Shown: in pieces, positions 8,446-18,136 of the stretch | How the letters are laid out: every line of letters begins with the position of its first letter | Position numbering within the stretch: the first letter of the stretch is position 1 | Assembly (NCBI RefSeq): GCF_003201975.1 | Contig: NZ_QJJQ01000010.1 | Location: 1-64,000, forward strand | Direction of reading: 5' to 3' | DNA length: 64,000 nucleotides | Source: Pseudogracilibacillus auburnensis | GTDB taxonomy: Bacteria > Bacillota > Bacilli > Bacillales > Amphibacillaceae | The notes under the pieces: generated by a model | The model's input: the letters and a program-made list of their open reading frames with translations, nothing else | Databases searched by the model: none | What the model was told of the DNA's origin: nothing | Position numbers and translations under genes: made by a program

Positions 8446-9108
8446 TTGAGTAGAGCTGCTATTCGTGAAAAAATTGCCCGTCGTGCGGAAAAAGAAATTA
8501 AAGACGGTTTTTACGTCAATTTAGGTATTGGGATGCCAACACTTGTGGCAAATTATATTTCAGACGATAAACAAGTTGTCTTACAGTCAGAAAATGGTCT
8601 TCTCGGGATTGGACCTTATCCTACAGAAGATGAAATCGACGCAGATTTAATTAATGCTGGAAAAGAAACGGTAACAACGATTGATGGTGCAGCATTTTTT
8701 GATAATGCGGAATCATTTGCGATGATTCGTGGTGGTCATATCAATTTAGCTATTTTAGGTGGAATGGAAGTATCGGAAACGGGTGATTTAGCCAATTGGA
8801 TGATTCCTGGAAAAATGATTAAAGGAATGGGGGGTGCAATGGATCTTGTCCATGGCGCCCAACAAATTATCGTTATTATGGATCATGTCACTCGTGATGG
8901 GGAACCAAAAATTTTGAAACAATGTTCCCTACCTCTGACTGGAAAAGGTGTCGTCGATAAAATCATTACCGAACGTGCAGTAATGGAAGTGACGGATGAT
9001 GGACTCGTATTACTTGAGATTGCCGATGGATTCACTATCGATGAAGTCATTGCATCGACAGAAGCTGAGTTGATCGTTAGTGATCAATTACTTGAAAAAG
9101 CATTTTAA
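8446..9108 (+). CDS. scoB: 3-oxoacid CoA-transferase subunit B (ScoB/AtoA-like)
   Basis: This 220-aa catalytic subunit contains the active-site glutamate motif [10 protein letters not shown] near residue 50, preceded by [15 protein letters not shown]. It starts at TTG (8446) with AAGGAGTG 8 nt upstream. Later motifs ([32 protein letters not shown]) are those of the ScoB/AtoA family. Together with ScoA it allows use or formation of ketone-body-type acids. A terminator follows directly. Confidence 0.9.
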   Translation: MSRAAIREKIARRAEKEIKDGFYVNLGIGMPTLVANYISDDKQVVLQSENGLLGIGPYPTEDEIDADLINAGKETVTTIDGAAFFDNAESFAMIRGGHINLAILGGMEVSETGDLANWMIPGKMIKGMGGAMDLVHGAQQIIVIMDHVTRDGEPKILKQCSLPLTGKGVVDKIITERAVMEVTDDGLVLLEIADGFTIDEVIASTEAELIVSDQLLEKAF

Positions 9109-9112
9109 CTAG

Positions 9113-9145
9113 AAACTATCTCACCATTGTGGGATAGTTTTTATC
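9113..9145 (+). terminator. Terminator of scoAB
   Basis: AACTATCTCAC pairs with GTGGGATAGTT (one G-U pair) and is followed by TTTTATCTTTT. Confidence 0.75.
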
Positions 9146-9541
9146 TTTTACATATTCACAATCGAATTTGAAGAATGATTTGGTGACCCTTCATTTCAAA
9201 CAGTGAAAATGTCCCTTGCAATATAGAAATTGTCTAATACCTCTATGTTAAAGCGCATTAAGGTGAGTAGAATGAATACTTAAGCATTGATAGCTTAAGT
9301 AAGACAAAACAAAAAACGGGCAATTACATTTCTTGTGCCCGTTTACGTCACGTTCTAATGGTTGTTGTAAATTTGTACATAAATTTCTTAGCTAGCCTTT
9401 TCCAATTTATTTTGCCACACTTAATGAACCGCCATTTCTACTAGTCAATTGATTAGTCTCTATTTTTATTGGAAGGGCCTCCAAGTATTTCCCCTGTTGC
9501 AAAGCTCTGTATGATCATTTTTCCATACATCATCTTCATTA
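9146..9541. other. Gene-free spacer between scoAB and the cupin gene
   Basis: No supported gene. It contains the minus-strand terminator at 9312-9346. A weak open frame at 9469-9720 (+) is the antisense shadow of the cupin gene. Confidence 0.5.
9312..9346 (-). terminator. Terminator for the cupin/Tm-1-like operon
   Basis: AAACGGGCA and TGCCCGTTT arms flank a loop of about 13 nt. Read on the minus strand, the stem is followed by TTTTTTGTTTTG. Confidence 0.7.
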
Positions 9542-9967
9542 TTAATCTGGTAATTGTCCAGGATCTAATATTTTACAATTTGGATCTTCTCGTAAAACCT
9601 TTTCTGGACCATGAGGGCTGTAAATTGCAACTAACTTCAATGTTTCCCAGCCTGTATTTACCGTTGAATGATAGACTCCTGCTGGTATATGAATACACAT
9701 TCCAGCTGATATCCTCGTAACTGGGCCATCATTGACTGTTTGTTCTCCCTCACCTGAAACAACATACAATACTTCCTCTTCCTCCGGATGGTTATGACGA
9801 GTATGTCCTTTTCCAGGCTTCAAATTGACAACCCCCATACTGAACTTCTGTGCATCTGTTACATTTGGTTCACTAAACCATTTGATTGTTCCCCAATCAA
9901 ATAATTGTGTTTCAACGTCTTGTGGGTGTATATAACGTAAACCTGCTCGTTCTGTAGTGGAACTCAT
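9542..9967 (-). CDS. Cupin-domain protein
   Basis: This 141-aa single-domain cupin has the first metal-binding motif GHTRHNHPEEEEVLYVVSG and the second IHIPAGVYHSTVN, giving the usual three histidines and a glutamate. It is the last gene of a minus-strand cluster with the PEP-hydrolase-like and Tm-1-like genes, 54 nt downstream of the former. Cupins of this size are isomerases, dioxygenases or small-ligand sensors; substrate not determined. Confidence 0.8.
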   Translation of the reverse strand: MSSTTERAGLRYIHPQDVETQLFDWGTIKWFSEPNVTDAQKFSMGVVNLKPGKGHTRHNHPEEEEVLYVVSGEGEQTVNDGPVTRISAGMCIHIPAGVYHSTVNTGWETLKLVAIYSPHGPEKVLREDPNCKILDPGQLPD

Positions 9968-10021
9968 CTTATTTCCTCCTTTGAATATAGATAATAATTT
10001 ATGTTGTCTTTCCTGATTGCC

Positions 10022-10852
10022 TTAAATATTTAACTCTTTAAACTTACGTGCTTGATTTTCAATCGCTGGTTCCGTCGATAACCGTTCAATACTACTAGCT
10101 CCGAAAAATCCTGCAATTCCTTCTGTGTGTTCAAAAATATATTGTGCATCTTGTGGCTCCGCAATTGGTCCACCATGACATAACACAATAATTTCAGGGT
10201 TCACTTTAACTGCAGCATCTCGCATTGCTTGTACTTTTTTAGCAGATTCCTCTAACGTAAGTGCACTCTCTGCTCCGATACTTCCACTTGTTGTCAGTCC
10301 CATATGAGGAACGAGTACATCTGCTCCCGCCTTTGCCATCTCAATAGCTTGTTCTGGAGTAAATACATATGGACAAGTAAGTAAATCAATTTCATGTGCC
10401 TGACGAATCATGTCAACTTCCAAATCAAATCCCATACCTGTTTCTTCTAAATTCAGGCGGAAGGTTCCGTCAATCAAACCAACTGTTGGGAAGTTCTGTA
10501 CTCCATCAAATCCTGCTTGTTTTATTTGTTGTAAAAAGTTGGGCATTAATCTAAATGGATCTGTTCCACAAACTCCTGCTAACACAGGTGTATGCTTCAC
10601 CACTGGCAAAACTTCTGAACCCATTTCCATTACAATTTTATTCGCATCTCCATACGGTAATAATCCTGCAAGACTACCCCGTCCCGCCATTCGGAACCGA
10701 CCCGAATTATAAATAATAATTAAATCTACTCCGCCCCTTTCTGCAAATTTAGCAGAAATTCCTGTTCCTGCACCGGAACCGATAATCGGTTTCCCTTTAG
10801 CTACTTGCTGTTTTAATTGTTCTAATGCACGTTCTCTTGTAAAATTTGCCAT
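10022..10852 (-). CDS. TIM-barrel phosphoenolpyruvate-hydrolase-like protein (Tm-1 C-terminal-domain family)
   Basis: This 276-aa protein belongs to the TIM-barrel 'PEP hydrolase-like' family. Recognisable stretches are [62 protein letters not shown] and [12 protein letters not shown], ending [11 protein letters not shown]. It abuts the upstream Tm-1-like gene (stop and start share base 10852). In the tomato Tm-1 protein the two domains are fused; in bacteria they are commonly separate adjacent genes. The biochemical activity is not established. A paralogue of this domain forms the sensor half of the AraC regulator at 12353-13531. Confidence 0.8.
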   Translation of the reverse strand: MANFTRERALEQLKQQVAKGKPIIGSGAGTGISAKFAERGGVDLIIIYNSGRFRMAGRGSLAGLLPYGDANKIVMEMGSEVLPVVKHTPVLAGVCGTDPFRLMPNFLQQIKQAGFDGVQNFPTVGLIDGTFRLNLEETGMGFDLEVDMIRQAHEIDLLTCPYVFTPEQAIEMAKAGADVLVPHMGLTTSGSIGAESALTLEESAKKVQAMRDAAVKVNPEIIVLCHGGPIAEPQDAQYIFEHTEGIAGFFGASSIERLSTEPAIENQARKFKELNI

Positions 10853-12084
10853 TAGCTTGTCTCCTTTTCTTGTTTGCTTTTCAACATATTGAGTAAATGA
10901 TGTGCCATTGCTAATGCAAATTCTGGATCATTTATATGGTAATTGAGTTCAATTAAATGGACGATATCTTTATTTACATTTTTTCGAATCGCATTAAATA
11001 AAGCCGCATCTGCTTCAGGACGATAAAATGGTTGGTCTTCCTGATCAATTGCACTCAATCCTTTTAACGGCAAAAACATTGTTGTTGGCCCTTTTGCTTG
11101 ATTTAATTTATGAGCAATAATTTTCCCAAGTTCAGCACATTCTTCCGGAGTAGTTCTCATTAATGTTACATTGGAATTATGTTTATAGAATTCACGATGC
11201 GAAAAAACTTCTGGTACAGTATTCATTGCACCGAAGTTTACCATATCCAGCGCCCCACATGAAACGACTTGAGGAACTCCCTTTAAAGCTGCTGCATCAA
11301 GACGGTTGGGACCTGCTGTCATGACACCTCCTACAAGTTCATCACACCATTCAGTTGTAGAAATATCTGCAACTCCTACAATATAGCCATCATTTATTAA
11401 TGTTTCCATTGATTGACCGCCATTTCCAGTTGCATGGAAAACAAGGACTTCATATCCGTTTTTTTCTACTTCTGCTCTAAAAGTTTCAACACATGGGGTT
11501 GTTACACCAAACATAGTCGTTGCAATTAACGGCTTGTCTTTTACTTTTGGGATAATTTGTTCCACCATTCCACAAATAGCGCCTACAGCATTACCAAGAA
11601 TCTGTCTGGATATTCGATTTAATCCTGCGATATCTACTACTGAATTCATCATTACAATATCTTGATCCCCAACATATGGTCGCACATCGCCTGAGGCTAC
11701 AGTTGATACAACTAACTTTGGAAACCCAACTGGTAGTTGATGCATCGCATATGTGACAAGTGCTGTTCCACCAGAGCCACCCATGCCCATTACACCATGA
11801 ATTTTGCCTTCTTCATACAACTCTTTCGTGATTTTAGCGACTCCCTCTGACATTGTATTCATAGCAAAGCCACGATTCCCTTGTGCTCGTAATTCTGTTA
11901 TACTACTCCCCCCAGCTATTGCAACCTCTCCCGCATAAATATTTGGAGTGATTGTGGGCTCAGACAGAACCCCACCATCTACTAAAATAACACGATGTCC
12001 TTTTGCAGTAATTAATTCCCTAACATAGTCATATTCAGCCTCTTTAGTGTCTAATGTCCCGATTAGTAAAATTGTTTTCTTCAT
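10852..12084 (-). CDS. Tm-1-like ATP-binding protein (UPF0261 family)
   Basis: This 410-aa protein has the family's N-terminal [20 protein letters not shown], the glycine-rich [16 protein letters not shown] near residue 100 and [15 protein letters not shown] near residue 130, then [11 protein letters not shown]. The family is named after the N-terminal half of tomato Tm-1. Cytoplasmic; reaction unknown. It leads an operon with the TIM-barrel partner and the cupin, behind a 268-nt spacer that follows the AraC regulator gene. Confidence 0.8.
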   Translation of the reverse strand: MKKTILLIGTLDTKEAEYDYVRELITAKGHRVILVDGGVLSEPTITPNIYAGEVAIAGGSSITELRAQGNRGFAMNTMSEGVAKITKELYEEGKIHGVMGMGGSGGTALVTYAMHQLPVGFPKLVVSTVASGDVRPYVGDQDIVMMNSVVDIAGLNRISRQILGNAVGAICGMVEQIIPKVKDKPLIATTMFGVTTPCVETFRAEVEKNGYEVLVFHATGNGGQSMETLINDGYIVGVADISTTEWCDELVGGVMTAGPNRLDAAALKGVPQVVSCGALDMVNFGAMNTVPEVFSHREFYKHNSNVTLMRTTPEECAELGKIIAHKLNQAKGPTTMFLPLKGLSAIDQEDQPFYRPEADAALFNAIRKNVNKDIVHLIELNYHINDPEFALAMAHHLLNMLKSKQEKETS

Positions 12085-12352
12085 TACATTTCCTCCCTTC
12101 TGTTATAGAGCGCTTTCATCCCAAATAGAAGATTGAACCGAACGTCAGCATTCTTTTCTGGAAAATTTTGATCATGTAAGGTACTATTCCATCACTAACT
12201 CTTTAAATAGAGAATACCCTATTTCTACCATCAATAACATGAAGAATTGTGTTGATTATATGTGTATTTGTATCATTTAAGCTATTTTTTCTATCACTTC
12301 AAATTATTACCATAAAGTTACTAGAAAAGCCTCCCAACTCAAATGGTCTTCA

Positions 12353-13531
12353 TTATTCTTCTTGAAATGCTCTTGGTGATATTCCTACCCTTTTTTTAAA
12401 TTCTTTACTAAAATGAGCATAATCTGCATAACCAACTGCATCAGCAATTTCTACTAATCGAAATTCGTTTTGTTTGATAAGTTTTTGTGCTTTATTCATG
12501 CGATATTCAATCAAGTAGTCTGTAAATGTCATACCGACTTCCTTTTTGAATAATTTACTTAAATACGATCTTGAAACATGTGAAACCTCCGCAAGTTCTG
12601 CTAAAGAAATACGATGCATATAATTCATTTCTATATATTCTTTTACAAAGTCAACATAATTATAATTCTTTTTAACACCTTCTAACATTTTCAATAAAAA
12701 AGGATCACCTTCTTTTTGACCCGTTATTTTAAATTCTTCAAATAAAGACGGCATTGATTTTTCTAGTGGGATTCTTTCTAAAGAGGAACCACCAATATAT
12801 CCCATTGTACTTGTATTCTCATACATATACTTCAAATCAGTTGTCGTATATACGGAGCCACCATAAATCATCTTCATCACTTTTTTCCCTTTTATCCTAT
12901 CACATACTTCGAATATACGATTCACTAGTTTGACGCTTTCTACTAGGTTTAATACTTTTTTAGCGCCGAGTAGCCCACCTCTAGTAAACCCTAAATGAGC
13001 ACAAATAACATCAGCTCCCGCATCAATCATTTGGGCTGCTTGGCTTTCATCAAAAACAAAAGCAATAGTAAATAATCCTGTTTCGTTTGCGATCTTAATC
13101 GCCTCAACTTCAACTTGATAGGAAATATGCTCCTCTTCTAAGGCTTCTTTAAATACTCCATCTAACATTCCAACTGATGGATAATTATTTATACCTGAAA
13201 ACCCTGCAGACTTAATTTCCACTACATACTCTTCCAATTTTATAAAGGGATCTGTAGCACACAATCCAAAGATAACTGGCACATCTTGAGCCATTGGGAT
13301 AATTTCTCTTGTCCCAAATTCCATGACCAAATTGTTACAGTTCGAAAATGGTAAAAACCCCGCTAAAGAACTTACGCCCATTTGTCTGTATTTTCCAGAA
13401 TTTAATGCAAGAATTAAGTCGATCCCTGCTTCAACTGCATGTTTTGTTGAAACACCAGCTCCAGTAGCTAAACCAATAATATATTCATTATTTTTACTTT
13501 TTTTAATTAGCTTTCTTCGATCTACATTCAT
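12353..13531 (-). CDS. AraC-type regulator fused to a PEP-hydrolase-like TIM barrel
   Basis: This 392-aa protein is a two-part fusion. Residues ~10-270 align motif for motif with the neighbouring enzyme-like protein (LALNSGKYRQMGVSSLAGFL, CATDPFIK, INNYPSVGMLDGVF, GYIGGSSLERI). Residues ~290-392 are an AraC DNA-binding domain with two helix-turn-helix motifs (ISLAELAEVSHVSRSYLSKLFK, and LVEIADAVGYADYAHFSKEFKK). The start at 13531 follows GGGGGAG; six more codons are possible upstream. Two TIM-barrel positions differ from the enzyme (CHGGPIAEP becomes IYGGSVYTT), so the barrel may be a non-catalytic ligand sensor. It probably controls the operon at 9542-12084. Confidence 0.85.
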   Translation of the reverse strand: MNVDRRKLIKKSKNNEYIIGLATGAGVSTKHAVEAGIDLILALNSGKYRQMGVSSLAGFLPFSNCNNLVMEFGTREIIPMAQDVPVIFGLCATDPFIKLEEYVVEIKSAGFSGINNYPSVGMLDGVFKEALEEEHISYQVEVEAIKIANETGLFTIAFVFDESQAAQMIDAGADVICAHLGFTRGGLLGAKKVLNLVESVKLVNRIFEVCDRIKGKKVMKMIYGGSVYTTTDLKYMYENTSTMGYIGGSSLERIPLEKSMPSLFEEFKITGQKEGDPFLLKMLEGVKKNYNYVDFVKEYIEMNYMHRISLAELAEVSHVSRSYLSKLFKKEVGMTFTDYLIEYRMNKAQKLIKQNEFRLVEIADAVGYADYAHFSKEFKKRVGISPRAFQEE

Positions 13532-13929
13532 GCTTAAACACTCCCCCAAATCTTAAACTAAGATAGAGTATTCTTCCGTCCATGTTCATTTCAATGTACA
13601 TTTAGATTACCATATTTCTCATTACTTCATGATTGATCTGCATTAGGAGCAAATGTCTTTTGTTAGAGATGATACATTGCAATACCCCATGAAAGAAGGG
13701 GAAAGGGGATCGGCCTTTTATTGCTCAACTTTCGCACCAATAATAGGCGTTCAACCAATTCGCTTGGCTAAGCTTGGAGTGCGATGTCATCCTTGACACC
13801 CCTATATAATAAACCGTTTTCTAAAAGTGTGTGTAGGTAGGGAGCTCCAAATACTTCTTCTGCCAAATAACCTTATTTCATATAATCCATAAACTGCGCA
13901 GTAACTTCAGATAGCGGGATGACCTACCG

Positions 13930-14130
13930 CTACGGAAATACACTCCGCTTTCACCACAGGGCATAAGAGCGACATCTATTCAACCTGCGCTATCGCTTGC
14001 TTTCACAGTGTCTCCTTTACCGTGGGCGGCTGATGAGCCTCCTTGTGCTACGCACTGCGTAGTCTCACCGATGCCTTTCCTCCCACAGGAGTCCCCGTGT
14101 ATTTCCTTCGCTCAGGTGTGTGTAGTCAAT
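13930..14130 (+). repeat. Interspersed mosaic repeat, copy A
   Basis: Positions 13947-14025 (GCTTTCACCACAGGGCATAA... to ...TTTACCGTGGG) match 47830-47909 in the same orientation and, inverted, 14567-14645. The copy continues with the GAGCCTCC/CACTGCGTAGTCTCACCGATGCC segment shared with 47910-47960. It is more G+C-rich than the surrounding DNA and carries no credible gene. Confidence 0.7.
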
Positions 14131-14289
14131 CATTACTGTTATTTGTTATGGATGTAATAAAGTAATTTTCATTCAGCCTACGTTGGCTCTACTGAATAAA
14201 CAGATATCCCATCTAAATCAATAGTTTGTACCCGTTTTTCTCGATATAAAGTACAAGGGATTTGACTGTTTTACCAAAAACCTTTGCAT

Positions 14290-14700
14290 ATGCAATGAAC
14301 TACTCTAGTTGTCTAGCGCGAAAGTGACTGACTCCAGCGGGAAAAGCGCGAGTCTGATGCCCCCGCAGGAAGTGGTTTTCTTCCGAGGCAGGTTAAGTAC
14401 GCCACGTCCTGGGACTGGGACTGCGATTACTCGCCCCATCGAAGAGCTTTTGCACTTTCGTTCGTCCCATCGAAAAGCTTTATCGCAACACCTGAGACTG
14501 CGATTACTCGTCCCACCGTAAAGATTTGCACTAGCACGTCCTGTACGTCGGAGGGCTGAAGCCGTGCCCGCGGTAAAGAAGACACTGTAAAAGCAAGTGA
14601 TAACGTAGCTTGAACAGATGTCGCACTTATGCCTGTGGTGAAAGCATGTCACATTTCGCGGAAGACAACGGTAGCATGGAACGCAATTTAGTTGTTCAGC
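14290..14700 (-). repeat. Interspersed mosaic repeat, copy B (inverted)
   Basis: Positions 14567-14645 are the inverted counterpart of copy A, and 14531-14550 carry the reverse complement of the 20-mer CGACGCACAGGACGTGCTAG found at 47971 and 52967. Blocks such as GGGACTGCGATTACTCG and TTGCACTTTCGTTCGTCCCA recur within the copy and at 50510-50600. Open frames across it are repeat-derived and unlikely to be genes. Confidence 0.65.
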
Positions 14701-14904
14701 AAACCTAAGTTACTGCACAGTTTATTTCAAATGCATCATAAGAATCACAAACGTTAACGAAAAGAGAGGTGGAGTGGAGGGAAAAATGACTATTTAGAGC
14801 AAACAGTCAACCCAAAGTCAATGTAGAGCACTGGGTTTTTGTCCAATTCGCTCTGCGAAGGTGAAGAAATAAGTTTTTCTTGAAAGCTATCGTTTCAGCA
14901 AAAC

Positions 14905-14943
14905 AAAAGACTCCCTAGTATCAGCTAAACTAAGGAGCCTTTC
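14905..14943 (-). terminator. Terminator of the microcompartment operon
   Basis: On the minus strand, GGCTCCTTAGT pairs with ACTAGGGAGTC across a 9-nt loop and is followed by TTTTGTTTTG. It lies about 115 nt after deoC. Confidence 0.75.
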
Positions 14944-15057
14944 TAAATTCATTTTTCTCTAATTTGACATTCATTTTAGAATCGCATTTACATGGTGGTA
15001 AAAATGATGATGGAGAGATAACTACTTATTTGTTATACACTCTAATCACATGGTTTC

Positions 15058-15864
15058 TTAATAACCTTTTCCTTTTCCACCTTTTACAATCTCTTTTCCA
15101 GAGCTTGCACCTAAGCGGTTTGCTCCTGCAGCAACTAACCTTCTTGCTGTATCTAAATCACGAACTCCGCCAGAAGCTTTGACGCCCATTTCTGGACCGA
15201 CAGTTTTTCGCATAAGTGCGATATCTTCTGGGGTAGCACTTCCAGGACCAAATCCTGTTGATGTTTTCACAAAATCAGCATCTGCCATTTTAGAAAGCAT
15301 ACATGCTTTTTTCTTCTCTTCTTCCGTCAAAAATCCTGTTTCAATAATTACTTTTACTACAGCTTGTTTATTTACTGCTAATACAACACCTTCAATATCT
15401 TTTCTTACTGCATCATAGTCTCCCGACTTCAATGCACCAATATTGATTACCATATCAACTTCGGTCGCTCCTGCAGCAATAGCATCACGAGCTTCAGCAG
15501 CTTTTGTGAAGGTAGTTGTTGCCCCTAATGGAAATCCAATGACCGTTGTGATTCCTACATTTGAATCTTTCAATGCATTGGCTGCAGTTGGAACCCAGTA
15601 CGGATTGACACATACTGTAGCAAACTGAAATTCAATTGCTTCCTCACATAATTTCTCAATTTCTTCCTTTGTACTTTCAGGTTTTAATAGTGTATGGTCG
15701 ATCATTCGAGCAATTTGCGTTCCGGTAATTAACTGATTGTTATAACTGTTTACGCTGTTAACTTTTACATCTTCTTTTTGAACAGCTTGTTTAGACTGTT
15801 GTGAAAGTTTATTCATCACTTCTGCTGTTATTTTCTCGACTAATTGTTCTAACTCTACGCTCAC
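15058..15864 (-). CDS. deoC: Deoxyribose-phosphate aldolase with encapsulation-peptide-like N terminus
   Basis: This 268-aa aldolase cleaves 2-deoxyribose 5-phosphate to acetaldehyde and glyceraldehyde 3-phosphate. Residues ~50-268 are Deo[36 protein letters not shown] and the Schiff-base lysine in DFVKTSTGF. The usual DeoC is about 220 aa; here ~45 extra N-terminal residues form a predicted amphipathic helix ([18 protein letters not shown]) and a polar linker, closely like the tail of the aldehyde dehydrogenase encoded upstream (VIQQLVEEVMNKLEN). That is the form of a microcompartment encapsulation peptide. It is the last gene of the BMC operon and defines the SPU type. Confidence 0.93.
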   Translation of the reverse strand: MSVELEQLVEKITAEVMNKLSQQSKQAVQKEDVKVNSVNSYNNQLITGTQIARMIDHTLLKPESTKEEIEKLCEEAIEFQFATVCVNPYWVPTAANALKDSNVGITTVIGFPLGATTTFTKAAEARDAIAAGATEVDMVINIGALKSGDYDAVRKDIEGVVLAVNKQAVVKVIIETGFLTEEEKKKACMLSKMADADFVKTSTGFGPGSATPEDIALMRKTVGPEMGVKASGGVRDLDTARRLVAAGANRLGASSGKEIVKGGKGKGY

Positions 15865-15897
15865 CTGAATTCACCTCCGATGTCTATTTCAATTACT

Positions 15898-16164
15898 TTA
15901 TTGTTCGATATTGTCGACTACTCCAACTATGATGGCATCAACTGCCCCTTCTGGATTTTCTAACAATTGCCGAGCTGATCCGCCTTCTTCCATAATAAGT
16001 ACAAAATCCCCTATCCCTGCTTGTGCATGATCAACAGCAATAAATGAATCCGCAACCGATTGACCCTTATGATCAACTGGACTTACTACCATTAATTTTA
16101 AATGTTGGTGGCTGTCTGTTTTCACTGTGGAAACGACATGTCCGATTACCTTAGCCAATTTCAT
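15898..16164 (-). CDS. BMC-P shell pentamer (EutN/CcmL family), copy 1
   Basis: This 88-aa protein begins [13 protein letters not shown] and has the EutN/CcmL pattern LMVVSPVDHKG...FIAVDHAQAGIGDFVLIMEEGGSAR, ending VGVVDNIE. Such pentamers cap the vertices of microcompartment shells. Its start overlaps the stop of the upstream hexamer gene by one base (16164). It is one of three BMC-P genes in the operon. Confidence 0.92.
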   Translation of the reverse strand: MKLAKVIGHVVSTVKTDSHQHLKLMVVSPVDHKGQSVADSFIAVDHAQAGIGDFVLIMEEGGSARQLLENPEGAVDAIIVGVVDNIEQ

Positions 16165-16436
16165 TATAGCTTAGGTAAGATTTTTTCTACTTCTTGATGT
16201 GGACGTGGAATAACATGTACAGATAGGAACTCTCCTACTCGACCTGCAGCATCCGCTCCAGCCTCTGTTGCCGCTTTAACTGCACCAACGTCACCGCGTA
16301 CCATCACCGTAATTAAGCCTCCACCAACTTGAACCTTACCAACTAATTCAACATTAGCTGCTTTCATCATTGCGTCTGCCGCCTCAATTGCTCCAACTAA
16401 TCCTTTCGTTTCGATCATTCCTAATGCATTATTCAT
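16164..16436 (-). CDS. BMC-H shell hexamer, copy 1
   Basis: This 90-aa single-domain BMC protein (Pfam BMC) begins [21 protein letters not shown], has the pore-side loop [20 protein letters not shown] and ends [16 protein letters not shown]. These hexamers tile the shell facets. It is 75-80% similar by eye to the second hexamer at 18137-18508. It lies between two pentamer genes. Confidence 0.94.
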   Translation of the reverse strand: MNNALGMIETKGLVGAIEAADAMMKAANVELVGKVQVGGGLITVMVRGDVGAVKAATEAGADAAGRVGEFLSVHVIPRPHQEVEKILPKL

Positions 16437-16450
16437 TTTCTATTTCCTCC

Positions 16451-16729
16451 CTATTCTTCTGTGTAATAATAATCAATAATTCCCATAATCCCTGCGTCTG
16501 AAGGAATTAAGTCTTTATTCTTTTTTAAAGGCAAGCTTGATTCGCCACTTTTGGCTAAGTAAACAACATCTCCATAACCTGACTGACCAATCGTATCAAT
16601 TGCAATCAGTGGTTTTCCTTTTGGCTGTAATTTATCGGTTAAAGGTTGAACAATTAGAAGCTTAAGTCCTTGTAACCCCTCATCCTTATGCGTACAGACA
16701 ACTTTACCGGTTACTTTTCCAATAAACAT
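16451..16729 (-). CDS. BMC-P shell pentamer (EutN/CcmL family), copy 2
   Basis: This 92-aa EutN/CcmL protein starts MFIGKVTGKVVCTHKDEGLQG and has LLIVQPLTDKL, PLIAIDTIGQSGYGDVVYLAKSG and the C-terminal IMGIIDYYYTEE. The ATG at 16729 is used here; a GTG one codon upstream (16732) is equally possible. A 98-nt gap without clear features separates it from rpiB. Confidence 0.9.
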   Translation of the reverse strand: MFIGKVTGKVVCTHKDEGLQGLKLLIVQPLTDKLQPKGKPLIAIDTIGQSGYGDVVYLAKSGESSLPLKKNKDLIPSDAGIMGIIDYYYTEE

Positions 16730-16830
16730 CACAAAGACCTACTTTCCTCTTCTTAGAAAACGTGGCTTCTCGAAAAATTTTATGGTGAAAGCCTCAGTTG
16801 TTACATGGAGGAAGAAAAGTTTATCCTTTC

Positions 16831-17286
16831 TTATCTGCCTAAAAAACGACTCTCAATCTCCATAATTTTTGTTACTCTTCGGTCATGACGCCCACCTGAA
16901 AAATCAGTTTCCAGCCACTTTTTAATCATTTGAATAGCTAATCCTGGGCCTAATGTCTGACCACCAATCGATAACATGTTTGCATTGTTATGGTCACGGC
17001 TATTTATAACCGAAGAAAGGTCCCAACAAACAGCACAACGTACACCTGGGATTTTATTTGCTGCCATTCCGCTTCCAATGCCAACACCATCAATCATTAT
17101 CCCAACATAGTCATCATTAGTAGCTACACACTCACCAACTAAAAAAGCAACATCAGGATAATCAGCGGACTCTCCTTCATGACAGCCAAAATCAACAAAT
17201 TCATAACCTAGTGCTGTCAATTCTTCTTTTATTTTCTCTTTGAGTTCAAAACCGCCATGGTCACTTCCGATAGCTATTTTTTTCAT
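16831..17286 (-). CDS. rpiB: Ribose-5-phosphate isomerase B
   Basis: This 151-aa RpiB/LacAB-family isomerase interconverts ribose 5-phosphate and ribulose 5-phosphate. It has KIAIGSDHGGFELK at the N terminus and GVGIGSGMAANKIPGVRCAVC around the catalytic cysteine region, then SRDHNNANMLSIGG. No encapsulation-like helix is present, unlike its operon neighbours, so it may act outside the shell. Its ATG overlaps the tpi stop by 4 bp. Confidence 0.92.
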   Translation of the reverse strand: MKKIAIGSDHGGFELKEKIKEELTALGYEFVDFGCHEGESADYPDVAFLVGECVATNDDYVGIMIDGVGIGSGMAANKIPGVRCAVCWDLSSVINSRDHNNANMLSIGGQTLGPGLAIQMIKKWLETDFSGGRHDRRVTKIMEIESRFLGR

Positions 17287-18122
17287 GCACTTCCCAACTC
17301 CTTATTAAATGAGCGAATGATAGACTGGAAACTTTTTACCTCCAAGCTAGCTCCTCCGACTAATACTCCATCAATATTTTCATATGCTGCCAAACTTCTT
17401 GCATTTTCTGCATGAACTGATCCACCATATAAAATTGGAATCCTATGGGCAATAGAACCATGCAAATCATGGATTGATTGACGGATTGTTTGATGAACTC
17501 CCTCCGCTTGATAAGGTGTTGCAGATTGTCCAGTACCTATAGCCCAAACCGGTTCGTAAGCGATTATTATATTTGAAATATTTGGCAAGTTTTTTAAAGC
17601 AGCTTCAATTTGTTGTTTCACAATTTGACTTGTAAGCCCTTGTTTAAACTCTTCGCTGTTTTCACCTACACAAACAATTGGATACATACCGCTTTGTAAA
17701 ACTTGTTTCACTTTATGTTGAATGGCTTCTTCCGATTCCCCTGCCATTCTTCTTTCTGAATGACCGATTAAAACGAAATTACATCCAACCTCTTGTAACA
17801 TCCCGACACTAACTTCTCCTGTATGTGCTCCATGATCTTCCCAATGAACATTTTGTGCGCCAAGTTGAACTCCCGTTTGCAGCTTCTTCATTGCTATATT
17901 TACTGGATACAGCAATGGATATGGCGGACAAATGACGACAGTACTATCTTGTGGGTCACTTTGTACACTGTTTAAAAAATGAAGTGCTTTTTCTAATGAC
18001 ATATTCATTTTCCAATTGGCAACTACTAAAGGCTTTTGTCTCTGAAGCGAACGAGATTGTATTTGTTCTTTTATAATCTGTTCAACAATTGCTTTTACTT
18101 GCCTCCTAGCAGATGTATTCAT
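17283..18122 (-). CDS. tpiA: Triosephosphate isomerase with N-terminal encapsulation-like helix
   Basis: This 279-aa enzyme interconverts glyceraldehyde 3-phosphate and dihydroxyacetone phosphate. Catalytic residues are in place: ANWKMN (lysine), GHSERR (histidine) and AYEPVWAIGTG (glutamate), with a phosphate loop YGGSVHAENA. It is ~30 residues longer than housekeeping TPI: the first 28 residues (RRQVKAIVEQIIKEQIQS) form a predicted amphipathic helix like those on the other cargo enzymes. This suggests a second, shell-dedicated TPI acting on the other DeoC product. Confidence 0.92.
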   Translation of the reverse strand: MNTSARRQVKAIVEQIIKEQIQSRSLQRQKPLVVANWKMNMSLEKALHFLNSVQSDPQDSTVVICPPYPLLYPVNIAMKKLQTGVQLGAQNVHWEDHGAHTGEVSVGMLQEVGCNFVLIGHSERRMAGESEEAIQHKVKQVLQSGMYPIVCVGENSEEFKQGLTSQIVKQQIEAALKNLPNISNIIIAYEPVWAIGTGQSATPYQAEGVHQTIRQSIHDLHGSIAHRIPILYGGSVHAENARSLAAYENIDGVLVGGASLEVKSFQSIIRSFNKELGSA

Positions 18123-18136
18123 CGATTAGAGACCAC

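Noticed and set aside
14305-14652. Open frames of 70-115 codons in both directions
   Set aside because: They fall inside the interspersed repeat; the RRTGRA-type peptides recur only because the DNA block recurs.
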